NCBI RefSeq assembly: GCF_040225985.1
Contig: NZ_JBBPEU010000001.1
Location: forward strand, 619,809-683,808
Source: Shimia sp040225985
GTDB lineage: Bacteria; Pseudomonadota; Alphaproteobacteria; Rhodobacterales; Rhodobacteraceae
Direction: 5' to 3'
Length of the DNA stretch: 64,000 nucleotides
Under the pieces are notes generated by a model, which was not told the origin of the DNA, did no database searches, and was given only the letters and a program-made list of their open reading frames with translations. Position 1 is the first letter of the stretch; each line of letters begins with the position of its first letter. Shown here in pieces: positions 51,464 through 60,544 of this stretch. Made by a program: the position numbers and the translations under genes.

Positions 51464-52389
51464 AGCGTGCCGACCCAGGCGATTACCGCCGAAACGGTGG
51501 CTATGCTGATCACGGTGGAAAACAGGATCGCCGCCGAGGCGCGGTGCGGGGCCACACCGTAATGCTGCGCCAGAATGTATACGTTACCAGCCACCGGCAG
51601 GGCCGCCGCCGAGATGATGACCCCCGCCGAATACGTGTCGATGGGAAACAGCCACAGCGCGCCGATGGCGACAAAGGCTGGATGCAGCACCAGCTTGCAA
51701 AAGCTGAGCCACAGGGCCACTTGTGCGCGTTCGGCCGATTTTGACGCCAGAGAGGCCCCGATGGCAAACAGCGCGCCCGGTGTGGCTGCGCCTCCGAGGA
51801 TGGCAAGGAATTCGTTCATCGGGTCGGGAATGGGCAGTTCCAGCGCCGACCAGATCAATCCGGCGCTGATGGCCATGATCATCGGGTTGCGCACCAGCCC
51901 CATGCCCACGGTACGCAGAATTCCAAGCGACATGCGCCCGTCACGGGCCCCGGTGATCAGGATCACGATCAGCGAAGAAAACACGATCAGGTCGACCGCC
52001 AGCACCAGCATGACCGGCCCGATCGCCTGTTCCCCCAGCAGCAGCACCAGCATGGGCACGCCCAGAAAACCGACATTGCCGATCACTGCGCATTGCGCCT
52101 CGATCGCGGCGGTTGGCACGTCAAGCCTGCGAAGGAAGGCCACGCCCGTGGCAAGACCATAGACCACCGCAGTGCCCCAGAGGTAAGCCGACACCAGCGT
52201 CCAGTCGAGCACCTCGGCCAGCGACAGGTTGGCGGCAAAGCGGAACAGCATCGCCGACAGCGCGAAATAAAAGACGAACTTGGTCAGGTATGCCGTCGCC
52301 TCTTCGGTGAAGAAGCGCGTGCGTCCTGCCCAATAGCCCAGCCCGATCAGGGCAAAGAATGGCAGCGTCTTGAGGAATATCGCGAACAT
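51460..52389 (-). CDS. AEC family transporter (second copy)
   Basis: A 309-residue permease with about ten helices. It starts MFAIFLKTLPFFALIGLGYWAGRTRFF and has the repeat crossover LAILGGAATPGALFAIGASLASK, typical of the AEC family. Related in family to the protein at 28377, though the two are diverged. Substrate unknown; relatives move malonate, malate and other anions. It is on its own and overlaps the LLM stop by four bases. Confidence 0.87.
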   Translation of the reverse strand: MFAIFLKTLPFFALIGLGYWAGRTRFFTEEATAYLTKFVFYFALSAMLFRFAANLSLAEVLDWTLVSAYLWGTAVVYGLATGVAFLRRLDVPTAAIEAQCAVIGNVGFLGVPMLVLLLGEQAIGPVMLVLAVDLIVFSSLIVILITGARDGRMSLGILRTVGMGLVRNPMIMAISAGLIWSALELPIPDPMNEFLAILGGAATPGALFAIGASLASKSAERAQVALWLSFCKLVLHPAFVAIGALWLFPIDTYSAGVIISAAALPVAGNVYILAQHYGVAPHRASAAILFSTVISIATVSAVIAWVGTL

Positions 52390-52441
52390 TCGGGTTTGGT
52401 AGCACTCAGGCGCCGCAGGTCAATGGGGAATAGTCGCTGCC

Positions 52442-53140
52442 CTAGTCGAGCCGGCGCACCTCGAGTTGGTTTCCGGTGCGGCGGGTTTCGAACCTTTTCA
52501 AAGTCTTGATCAGGTCCGACAGCTTTTTCTGACCATAGGACCGCGTGTCGAAATCCGAATGTTCGGCTTGGATATGCTGACCGATCTGGCCCAAGGAATA
52601 CCACTCGTCATCCTGCGCGATCTTTTCCATCGCACTCAGGATCAGGGGCACCGCGTCCTTGGCCGATTTCTTGCCTCCGGTCTTGGCTGGGGTCGGTTCA
52701 TCGACGATGTTTTCGATCAGGATGAACCGGTTGCAGACATTGCGCAGGGATTCCGGCGTTTTGCTTTCGCCGATGCCGATCACGTCAAGGCCCTGTTCGC
52801 GGATGCGGTTGGCAAGCGCGGTAAAGTCGCTGTCAGACGAGACCAGCACAAACCCGTCGAACCGGCCCGTGTGCAGGATGTCCATCGCATCGATCACAAG
52901 GCCGATGTCGCTCGCGTTTTTGCCCTTGGTGTTGGCTGTCTCCTGATGCGCGACCAGCCCCTGTTCGCGCACAGTGCCCGTCCATCCCCGCAATTGGTCC
53001 GAGGACCAGTCGCCATAAACGCGGCGCAAGGCGGGTTCCCCGAAAGAGGTGATCTCTTTCAGGATTGGTCCGGCATGCTTGGCGGGGATGTTGTCGGCGT
53101 CGATCAGGACGGCGTAAAGGGGGCGGTCGCGGTTGGGCAT
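52442..53140 (-). CDS. NYN domain (PIN-like RNase) with C-terminal OST-HTH/LOTUS domain
   Basis: A 232-residue protein. The N-terminal NYN domain has LIDADNIPAKHA with the first Asp pair, QETANTKGKNASDIGLVIDAMDIL and DGFVLVSSDSDFTALANRIRE, supplying the acidic metal site. A linker rich in Lys/Thr/Pro is followed by an OST-HTH (LOTUS) module at about 165-232 (LILSAMEKIAQDDEWYSLGQIGQHIQ...SYGQKKLSDLIKTLKRFE). LOTUS domains bind RNA in other systems; LabA-like proteins are predicted to act on RNA. It lies 73 nt downstream of adhC but behind a terminator. Confidence 0.9.
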   Translation of the reverse strand: MPNRDRPLYAVLIDADNIPAKHAGPILKEITSFGEPALRRVYGDWSSDQLRGWTGTVREQGLVAHQETANTKGKNASDIGLVIDAMDILHTGRFDGFVLVSSDSDFTALANRIREQGLDVIGIGESKTPESLRNVCNRFILIENIVDEPTPAKTGGKKSAKDAVPLILSAMEKIAQDDEWYSLGQIGQHIQAEHSDFDTRSYGQKKLSDLIKTLKRFETRRTGNQLEVRRLD

Positions 53141-53156
53141 TGGAAAACCTTCAATG

Positions 53157-53185
53157 AAAAAGGGCGCGCCGGGTTCGGCGCACCC
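53157..53185 (-). terminator. Terminator after formaldehyde dehydrogenase gene
   Basis: GGGCGCGCCG (53162-53171) pairs with CGGCGCACCC (53176-53185), one mismatch, loop GGTT. On the minus strand TTTTT follows (53157-53161). Confidence 0.8.
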
Positions 53186-53213
53186 CCGTGTCTCAGACCT
53201 AGGTGCTTTGGCC

Positions 53214-54353
<1,140 letters not shown>

Positions 54354-54483
54354 TGTGATCTCTCCCGCTGTTGGTTGGAACAAGCGTCGGCGATTTATCG
54401 TGTTTTTTCAATAGAGCTTGCGACGGGCTCTTGTGCCAATGCGACAAGCATGAACAAACTGACCGCAAACAGGAGGCTTTGGC

Positions 54484-54759
54484 ATGAAACAGTTTTTTCT
54501 GATCGTTCCCCTAGTGGCCCTTGCGGCCTGCGAGGACACAACCCAAACCGATGTGGTGACACAAGGCAGCGAAACCTGCGATCCGGCGGCGTTCGAATTC
54601 CTGATCGGGCAACCGAAAGAGGCGCTCCCGGGCGTCGTGGTGCCCAAGGATATCCGGATCCTGCCGGAGGACTCGGTCATGACCATGGATCACAACCCGG
54701 AACGGCTGAACATCTTTCTTGATTACAACATGAACATTAGCAAGGTCACATGTGGCTGA
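54484..54759 (+). CDS. I78 family peptidase inhibitor, putative lipoprotein
   Basis: A 91-residue exported protein. The N-terminus MKQFFLIVPLVALAAC has a LAAC lipobox, so it is likely lipidated at Cys16. The mature part CDPAAFEFLIGQPKEAL, KDIRILPEDSVMTMDHNPERLNIFLD and IVSKV-like end match the I78 (Aspergillus elastase inhibitor) pattern, with the family's conserved late Cys (VTC). It may protect the envelope from serine proteases. AGGAGG seven nt upstream supports the ATG. It is divergent from the formaldehyde dehydrogenase. Confidence 0.9.
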   Translation: MKQFFLIVPLVALAACEDTTQTDVVTQGSETCDPAAFEFLIGQPKEALPGVVVPKDIRILPEDSVMTMDHNPERLNIFLDYNMNISKVTCG

Positions 54760-54967
54760 TCTGTCTGGGAAATAAGGCCCCCCGGCGACGCAGACTGGGT
54801 GGGGGCAAGAACGCCGCGCCGCCGGAGGTAGCGTTTGTTTCGCTATGATCTGAATATGCAGGTCGGGTTGGGCGACAAGAGGGAGCGTGCAAGGCGATTT
54901 GCAGAATAATATGGGGCGAAAAGGGGGCAGGGTTGATTTCTGTTAAGAACGGCGCAAGTCTGCATTC

Positions 54968-55315
54968 ATGAACGCACAGCCCCCCACGCCCCTGCATCGC
55001 GGACCGCAATTCCCAACACAGGTTGCGTTTCACCGGACCGAGCTTTCGCTGATCCTGTCGCTGTATGGTCGGATGGTCGCTGCCGGAGAATGGCGCGATT
55101 ATGGCATTTCCAACCTGAAAGAGGTCTCGGTATTCTCGGTGTTTCGCCGGTCTGCCGAGAATCCGCTTTATAAAATCGAAAAACGCCCCAAGCTGCGGAA
55201 TCGCCAAGGCATGTATGCGGTGATCGGGATGGACGGTCAGGTTCTCAAGCGCGGGCATGACCTGAAAACCGTGCTGCGTGTGTTGGAACGCAAGCTGATC
55301 CGCGCGGTCGACTAG
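54968..55315 (+). CDS. DUF2794 family protein
   Basis: A 115-residue conserved alphaproteobacterial protein. The core is FHRTELSLILSLYGRMVAAGEWRDYGIS, then VFRRSAENPLYKIEKRPKLRNRQGMYAVI and a basic LKRGHDLKTVLRVLERKL. It is small, basic and soluble, with no known catalytic motif; a nucleic-acid or regulatory role is possible. No clear SD precedes the ATG, so initiation could be leaderless. It converges with the NlpC/P60 gene, separated by 8 nt. Confidence 0.9.
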   Translation: MNAQPPTPLHRGPQFPTQVAFHRTELSLILSLYGRMVAAGEWRDYGISNLKEVSVFSVFRRSAENPLYKIEKRPKLRNRQGMYAVIGMDGQVLKRGHDLKTVLRVLERKLIRAVD

Positions 55316-55323
55316 ATCGGTTC

Positions 55324-56190
55324 CTAACTTTCCATTGGTTGCGAGGGGCGTCGCCTTGCCGTGACGGGACCATCACCTTGTGCCCCGATCCTGTCGATGG
55401 CCGCGGTGATGGGTTCATAGACCACCGACATATGATGCGCATTGGCGTGAATGAGGGTCGTGTCATCGACCACCATGGCCACATGCCCTTTCCAGAACAG
55501 CAGGTCGCCACGACGATGGGCGGCGTCTTCGGGCAGCGGGGTTCCGACCTCTGACGCCTGCAAGTCCGAGTCGCCGGGGCATTCCAGGCCACAGGCCAGA
55601 AAGGCCGCCTGCACCAGCCCCGAACAGTCGATCCCGACCGAGGAATTCCCGCCCCAGAGATAAAACGCCCCGAGATAGCGCGCGGCAACAGCGGCGGGGT
55701 CGGTTTCGGGGTGGTCTACGGGGCGCAGGTGAGTGTGCGGCACGTAGATCGACGCTCCGTCCGGCCCGGTGCAGCGGGCCCATTTGCCCTCGATCTTCTG
55801 TACCGTCAGGCGCGCGGCGTGGAACAGGGGCAGTATCTCGTCGCGCTGTTTGAAGTCCGGCCCCGCTTTGCCAAAGCTTTGCCGCACCTGAACCGTGTGA
55901 GTGGTGGCACCGTCCCAAGGGCGCAGGTCGGCATGAGGGACATATCCGACATAGCCATCCTTGGTGCTGTAGCCAAAGCTGTGCCCGTCGCGTGTTTCGA
56001 GCACGACAAACCCCTGTCCGAACAAAAGCTCGCGGTCGCGGGTCGGGGCGTCGGGCGCTGCCAAAAGCGGGGTACGCGGCGTGCGGACGCGGTGGCGCAC
56101 GCCTTCGACAAAGTGGTCGACCGTGACCGAGCCTTGCAGCGATGTGCAAGCCACCCGCCCGTTCGAGCGCAGGAACCGCCGGTCCGTCAT
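55324..56190 (-). CDS. NlpC/P60 family hydrolase with N-terminal SH3 repeats
   Basis: A 288-residue cell-wall hydrolase. Two SH3-like domains (residues ~25-85 and ~100-155) precede the NlpC/P60 domain. The catalytic Cys lies in GGNSSVGIDCSGLVQAAF (about residue 185), the His in LFWKGHVAMVVDDT and the third residue in LIHANAHHM. It probably cleaves γ-D-glutamyl-diaminopimelate bonds in peptidoglycan. No classical signal peptide is visible, so it may act in the cytosol on recycled murein peptides. Its start overlaps the M17 aminopeptidase stop (ATGA). Confidence 0.92.
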   Translation of the reverse strand: MTDRRFLRSNGRVACTSLQGSVTVDHFVEGVRHRVRTPRTPLLAAPDAPTRDRELLFGQGFVVLETRDGHSFGYSTKDGYVGYVPHADLRPWDGATTHTVQVRQSFGKAGPDFKQRDEILPLFHAARLTVQKIEGKWARCTGPDGASIYVPHTHLRPVDHPETDPAAVAARYLGAFYLWGGNSSVGIDCSGLVQAAFLACGLECPGDSDLQASEVGTPLPEDAAHRRGDLLFWKGHVAMVVDDTTLIHANAHHMSVVYEPITAAIDRIGAQGDGPVTARRRPSQPMES

Positions 56191-57572
56191 GGCAGGTCCA
56201 GAATGTCCGGCAGCGCGGCGAACAGGGCGCGCGCGCCCATGCCGACGCCCCCTTTGCTGCGGGCGGGGGCCGCAGTCGGGTTCCAGCCGTAGATGTCGAA
56301 ATGGGTATAGCTTGGGTTATCCACGAAACGCCGCAGGAACAGGGCCGCCGTGATCGACCCGGCAAATCCCCCCGCCGGAGCGTTGTCGAGATCGGCAATC
56401 CCCGGTTCGATCTTGCTCTCATAAGGGGTCCAGAACGGCATCCGCCAGACCGGATCGGCCTGCTCCGACGCCGCCGTTTCCAGTGCGGTCACGATTCTGA
56501 CGTCGTCAGTGTAATAGGGGGCAAGGTCTGCCCCCACGGCCACGCGGGCTGCGCCGGTCAGCGTCGCCATCGAGACAATCAGATCGGGGGTTTCCTCGTC
56601 CGCCAGAGCCAGAGCATCGGCCAGAACCAACCGGCCCTCGGCGTCGGTGTTGTTGATTTCGACGGTCAGCCCCTTGCGCGAGGTCAGGATGTCTCCGGGG
56701 CGAAAGGCATTGCCGCTGACGCTGTTCTCTACGGCGGGGATCAGCACGCGCAACCGCACCGGTAGGGTCAGCGCCATAATCATCCGGGCCAGACCCAGAA
56801 CCGTGGCCGCGCCGCCCATGTCCTTTTTCATTAGTCCCATCGACGCGCCGGGTTTGAGGTTCAGCCCGCCCGTGTCGAAACACACGCCCTTACCAACCAG
56901 CGTCACCTGCGGGCCTGCGTCGCCCCAGCGCATGTCGATCAGGCGCGGGGCCTGTTCTGCTGCGCGCCCGACGGCGTGGATCATCGGGAAGTTCTGCGTC
57001 AGAAGGTCCGCGCCGGTGGTCACCTTGATGCTGGCCCCGCACTCGATGGCGAGATCCCGCGCTGCCGCCTCGAGCGCCTCTGGCCCCATGTCGGCGGCAG
57101 GCGTGTTGATCAGGTCGCGGGTCAGCGCCTCGGCCCGCGCGATGGCCTCGATCCGCGTGGCATCAACTCCATCCGGACAGACCAGCCGCGCCTTGGATGC
57201 GCCCTGGCTGCGATAGCGGTCAAAACTGTATCCCGTCAGCAGCCAGCCCAACGTTTCGGTTTCAAGGTCACCGGCGGGCAAATCACTGACCAGACGGAAT
57301 GTGCCCTCGGGCAGTTTCGCCGCCGCAGCCGCCAGAGGAAAACGCCCCCGTGCACGCGCCGCCGCATCGCCGAAACCGGCCACGGCCAGCTTGGGTTTGC
57401 CCTCGGCATCCGGCACAACTGCCGCCGTGCCCAACGCCCCCTTGAAACCCAGCGTATCCAGCCAGCGGCGCACCGGCTCGGGCTGCTCGGCGCGCCAGCT
57501 ATCGAACGTTGCGGTCTCGACGAGGTGCAGGGGTACGGCATCCTGTGTGCCGGGTGCGAATGTCAGGGACAT
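56187..57572 (-). CDS. M17 leucyl aminopeptidase family protein
   Basis: A 461-residue M17 peptidase. The metal site and catalytic residues are visible: GKGVCFDTGGLNLKPGASMGLMKKDMGGAATVLG with Lys and Asp ligands, and the family signature NTDAEGRLVLADAL with Asp, Glu and Arg. Two-metal amino-terminal peptide hydrolysis is expected. The ATG at 57572 is chosen because the sequence upstream is unrelated. It is coupled to the downstream NlpC/P60 gene, so the pair may process cell-wall peptides in turn. Confidence 0.93.
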   Translation of the reverse strand: MSLTFAPGTQDAVPLHLVETATFDSWRAEQPEPVRRWLDTLGFKGALGTAAVVPDAEGKPKLAVAGFGDAAARARGRFPLAAAAAKLPEGTFRLVSDLPAGDLETETLGWLLTGYSFDRYRSQGASKARLVCPDGVDATRIEAIARAEALTRDLINTPAADMGPEALEAAARDLAIECGASIKVTTGADLLTQNFPMIHAVGRAAEQAPRLIDMRWGDAGPQVTLVGKGVCFDTGGLNLKPGASMGLMKKDMGGAATVLGLARMIMALTLPVRLRVLIPAVENSVSGNAFRPGDILTSRKGLTVEINNTDAEGRLVLADALALADEETPDLIVSMATLTGAARVAVGADLAPYYTDDVRIVTALETAASEQADPVWRMPFWTPYESKIEPGIADLDNAPAGGFAGSITAALFLRRFVDNPSYTHFDIYGWNPTAAPARSKGGVGMGARALFAALPDILDLP

Positions 57573-57658
57573 GACAGAAACCTTGTTTATGCGTTGGTCT
57601 GCCAGACTATGTGCAGAATTCCGGCGGATGCAATCGCCGCCCGCATCCCCGACAGTCA

Positions 57659-58021
57659 TTAGCCGGAAATATCCTGCAAAGCCCAGATTTCCTCGAGCGA
57701 GGACTGACCGCTGCGCAGCAGGCGCGATTGTGTTGCCGAAAGCGCAACCGGATCGCCACTGTCGATGCAGGTCACGACGTCCTCGGCCACCAGGCTGAGC
57801 GTATCCATGCCGATCTGGTCGGCGATGGCGATCAGCGAGCGGGTGCATTTGCGCATTTCCTGCAAATGCCCCTTGTCATAAAGCGCATGGCCAAGCTCTA
57901 GCCGGGTCGCAATTTCCTCGACCGCGCGGCACAGAACATCCTGCGCCCCCGATTCTCCTAGTTGCCGCACCAGCCCGTGCAGGCGCGCGCGGTTTACGCA
58001 TACGGCTTCCCGTACGTCCAT
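57659..58021 (-). CDS. Conserved hypothetical helical protein
   Basis: A 120-residue protein starting MDVREAVCVNRARLHGLVRQLG. It is predicted all-helical, with RAVEEIATRLELGHALYDKGHLQEMRKCTRSLIAIADQIGM resembling a four-helix bundle such as an Hpt-like fold, but the catalytic-His context of Hpt domains is not clear. Three Cys are present. No function is recognised. It lies 86 nt upstream of the M17 gene on the same strand and may share its transcript. It is divergent from carbonic anhydrase. Confidence 0.72.
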   Translation of the reverse strand: MDVREAVCVNRARLHGLVRQLGESGAQDVLCRAVEEIATRLELGHALYDKGHLQEMRKCTRSLIAIADQIGMDTLSLVAEDVVTCIDSGDPVALSATQSRLLRSGQSSLEEIWALQDISG

Positions 58022-58188
58022 CGTCAGATATTGACCCACCTTTTCACCCCTTGGTCGATTTGCCCCCACAGCTGGCGCCAGTTTGAAATCCAGAAGTTCC
58101 CAAAAGGTTTCGCCTGTGACGTAATATCTCTCGAAATTTCCGTGATTTGTGGATATTGCCTGAAACAGACTAAATAACAGGAGTCACG

Positions 58189-58839
58189 ATGGAACACGCC
58201 AAGCCACTGCCGACCTATCTGGTGCAGCGTTACCAGGGGTGGAAGGCAACCTCTTATGCGTCGAACGAGGCGTGGTACCGTCACCTCGGGAACGAAGGCC
58301 AGCACCCGCGTGCGATGATTATCTCCTGTTGTGACAGCCGCGTGCACGTGACCGCGATTTTCGGGGCCGATCAGGGCGAGTTCTTCATTCACCGCAACAT
58401 TGCCAATCTCGTGCCCCCGTATCAGCCGGACGGACATCAACACGGCACCTCGGCAGCCATTGAATATGCCGTGACCGCGCTCAAGGTGGCGCATGTCGTG
58501 GTGATGGGGCACTCCAAATGTGGTGGTGTGCAGGGCTGTATCGACATGTGCGAAGGCAACGCGCCGGGGCTGGAAAGCAAACAAAGCTTTGTCGGGCGCT
58601 GGATGGATGTGCTACGCCCCGCCTATGGCGACGTCGCCGACATCGAAGACCCGGCGGAAAAGGCGCGCAGCTTTGAAAAGCGGGCGGTTCTGGTGTCGCT
58701 GAGCAACCTTATGACCTTCCCCTTCGTGCGTGAACGCGTCGAGTCGGGCGATCTGAGCCTGCACGGCCTCTGGCATAACATCGCCGAGGGCGGGGTCGAG
58801 GTCTATGATCGGGACTCGGACAGTTTCAAACAGGTCTGA
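58189..58839 (+). CDS. Beta-class carbonic anhydrase
   Basis: A 216-residue β-CA interconverting CO2 and bicarbonate. Zinc ligands are Cys47 (in CCDSR), His108 and Cys111 (GHSKCGG); the Asp49/Arg51 dyad is present. IHRNIANLVPP and GTSAAIEYAVTALKVAHVVVMGHSKCGGV are typical. SD CAGGAG is 5 nt before the ATG. It may supply bicarbonate for acetyl-CoA carboxylase and other carboxylases. It ends before a hairpin terminator. Confidence 0.96.
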   Translation: MEHAKPLPTYLVQRYQGWKATSYASNEAWYRHLGNEGQHPRAMIISCCDSRVHVTAIFGADQGEFFIHRNIANLVPPYQPDGHQHGTSAAIEYAVTALKVAHVVVMGHSKCGGVQGCIDMCEGNAPGLESKQSFVGRWMDVLRPAYGDVADIEDPAEKARSFEKRAVLVSLSNLMTFPFVRERVESGDLSLHGLWHNIAEGGVEVYDRDSDSFKQV

Positions 58840-58885
58840 TCCTGCGGGCCGGCCTTTGCTGTCGGCCAATCCTGTCCCCAAATGC

Positions 58886-58918
58886 AAAGAAAGCGGCCCC
58901 GTCGGACCGCCTTCTTTT
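58886..58918. terminator. Bidirectional terminator between carbonic anhydrase and small ORF
   Basis: AAAGAA (58886-58891) and GCGG-C-CC pair with GG-A-CCGC and TTCTTT (58904-58917), with two mismatches and a CGTC loop. A and T ends on both sides suit both genes. Confidence 0.7.
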
Positions 58919-58943
58919 AGCGAAACAAACCCCTACCCGTGGT

Positions 58944-59078
58944 TCAGAGGAACAGGTTGTCCTGTTGGTTTTCGCAGGCCAGCAAGGCGCGCAACCGGCG
59001 CTGGCGTGCTTTCTCGAGAAGGGTGACACCAGCCTGGCCAGCGTTCTCGATGCGGGGGGTGTAGAATTCTTTGCGCAT
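58944..59078 (-). CDS. Small uncharacterised protein (44 residues)
   Basis: A 44-codon frame, MRKEFYTPRIENAGQAGV onward, with an arginine-rich middle (EKARQRRLRALLAC) and a polar NQQDNLFL end. AGGAG lies 8 nt before the ATG, a stronger SD than many annotated genes here, and a bidirectional terminator follows downstream. The peptide is basic with one Cys and has no signal or membrane segment. I do not recognise the family. It is shorter than typical annotation limits and may be missed in automatic annotations. Confidence 0.6.
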   Translation of the reverse strand: MRKEFYTPRIENAGQAGVTLLEKARQRRLRALLACENQQDNLFL

Positions 59079-59418
59079 TGTTCAGTCTCCTAAGCGTTTT
59101 GCCCTTGCTTGATGAAACCAATATGCGCGCCAACTGTGGCCGAAATTTAGCGAAATGGGGCGAAGACAAGGCAAAACGACCCGAAAACGGAAACAGTCCG
59201 TTCGGATTTTTGCAACAAATTCATAAGGTTACCTTCTGGTAAACCTTGGGCCCTGTTCTGGCAAGGAAATCGGGCAAATATATCTTCAATTTGCGGAAAC
59301 ACTGTGTTTGTCGTGGCGAAAATGGGGCGCAACACGTCGAAAACATGGCGATTTTCGCGGTCTGCACGAAAAAGGGCGCCGCTCGGGCGCCCTTTCAAAA
59401 CCTCTCAGGAAAAGGATC
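59079..59418. other. Intergenic region upstream of small ORF
   Basis: About 340 bp between the small gene and asd, both on the minus strand. It holds the asd terminator (59371-59395), a bulged CCGAA..CGGA/TCCG..CGG hairpin followed by ATTTTTG on the plus strand (59183-59217), and an AAGGTTACC/GGTAAACCTT hairpin (59226-59245). A 25-codon minus frame (59147-59224) has only a weak SD. No supported gene is called. Confidence 0.4.
59371..59395 (-). terminator. Terminator after asd
   Basis: A perfect 10-bp stem AAAGGGCGCC/GGCGCCCTTT (59371-59380 with 59386-59395) with a 5-nt loop. On the minus strand it extends into a TTTTT run and lies 23 nt after the asd stop. Confidence 0.9.
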
Positions 59419-60441
59419 TCAGCCCTTTTTCAGAACCTCACGGCCCAGGGTCTCGGCGATCTGCACGGCGTTTAGGGCCGCGCCTTTGCGCAGGTTGTCT
59501 GACACGCACCACAGGTTGATGCCGTTCTCGACCGTCGAATCCTGACGGATACGCGAGATGAAGGTGGCGAAATCGCCGACGCATTCCTTCGGCGTGACGT
59601 AACCGCCGTCTTCGCGCTTGTCGATCACCATGATACCCGGCGCCTCGCGCAGTATGTCGCGGGCTTCGTCCTCGTCCAGAAACTCTTCAAACTCGATGTT
59701 GATCGATTCCGAGTGGCCCACGAAGACCGGCACGCGCACACAGGTTGCAGTGACCTTGATCGACGGATCGACGATCTTCTTGGTCTCGGCGACCATCTTC
59801 CATTCTTCCTTGGTCGATCCGTCTTCCATGAAGACGTCGATATGGGGAATGACGTTGAACGCGATGTCCTTGGTATAGACCTTGCGTTCATAATCGTCGG
59901 TGGGGTTGTAGGCGGCCTTGGTCTGGTCCCACAGTTCGTCAATGGCATCTTTGCCCGAGCCAGACACCGACTGGTAGGTCGACACGACAACGCGCTTGAT
60001 CTTGGCGCGGTCATGCAGCGGCTTCAGCGCGACAACCATCTGCGCGGTCGAGCAGTTGGGGTTGGCGATGATGTTTTTCTTGGCATAGCCGTGGATCGCA
60101 TCCGCGTTGCATTCCGGCACGATCAGCGGAATGTCGGGGTCGTAGCGATAGAGCGACGAGTTGTCGATCACGATACAATTGGCCGCCGCTGCGATCGGGG
60201 CGTATTTCTTGGTCGCATCCGAGCCGATGGCAAAGAGGGCAAAATCCCATCCCGCGAAATCGAATTGCTCGATATCCTGGGTCTTGATGGTCTTGTCCCC
60301 AAAGCTGACCTCTGTGCCCAGCGAACGACGGCTGGCAAGAGCGGCGATTTCATCGACCGGGAACTGGCGCTCGGCCAGAATGTTCAGCATTTCGCGGCCC
60401 ACGTTACCGGTGGCGCCTGCGACAACGACGCGATAGCCCAT
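59419..60441 (-). CDS. asd: Aspartate-semialdehyde dehydrogenase
   Basis: A 340-residue enzyme forming aspartate semialdehyde from aspartyl phosphate for Lys, Met, Thr and diaminopimelate synthesis. The NADP motif is VVAGATGNVGREMLNIL at residues ~5-21. The active-site Cys is in IIANPNCSTAQMVVAL (about residue 132), followed by STYQSVSGSGKDAI and the later VRVPVFVGHSESINIEF with the catalytic His. The ATG at 60441 gives the family length. It is preceded by a glycosyltransferase gene 103 nt away and ends in a perfect terminator. Confidence 0.97.
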   Translation of the reverse strand: MGYRVVVAGATGNVGREMLNILAERQFPVDEIAALASRRSLGTEVSFGDKTIKTQDIEQFDFAGWDFALFAIGSDATKKYAPIAAAANCIVIDNSSLYRYDPDIPLIVPECNADAIHGYAKKNIIANPNCSTAQMVVALKPLHDRAKIKRVVVSTYQSVSGSGKDAIDELWDQTKAAYNPTDDYERKVYTKDIAFNVIPHIDVFMEDGSTKEEWKMVAETKKIVDPSIKVTATCVRVPVFVGHSESINIEFEEFLDEDEARDILREAPGIMVIDKREDGGYVTPKECVGDFATFISRIRQDSTVENGINLWCVSDNLRKGAALNAVQIAETLGREVLKKG

Positions 60442-60544
60442 TGTGTTTCTCCAAAGTTTCGGACGAGCCCTATTACCGTCGATTCCCTTTGGAAAAAAGG
60501 GGGGCGCGTGTGAATCTTGTGATGTGGGACATTTCGCAGCGCGA

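Noticed and set aside
59147..59224. 25-codon minus-strand ORF upstream of the small gene
   Set aside because: It has only an AAGG seven nt upstream and sits in a hairpin-rich leader; support is too weak to call.
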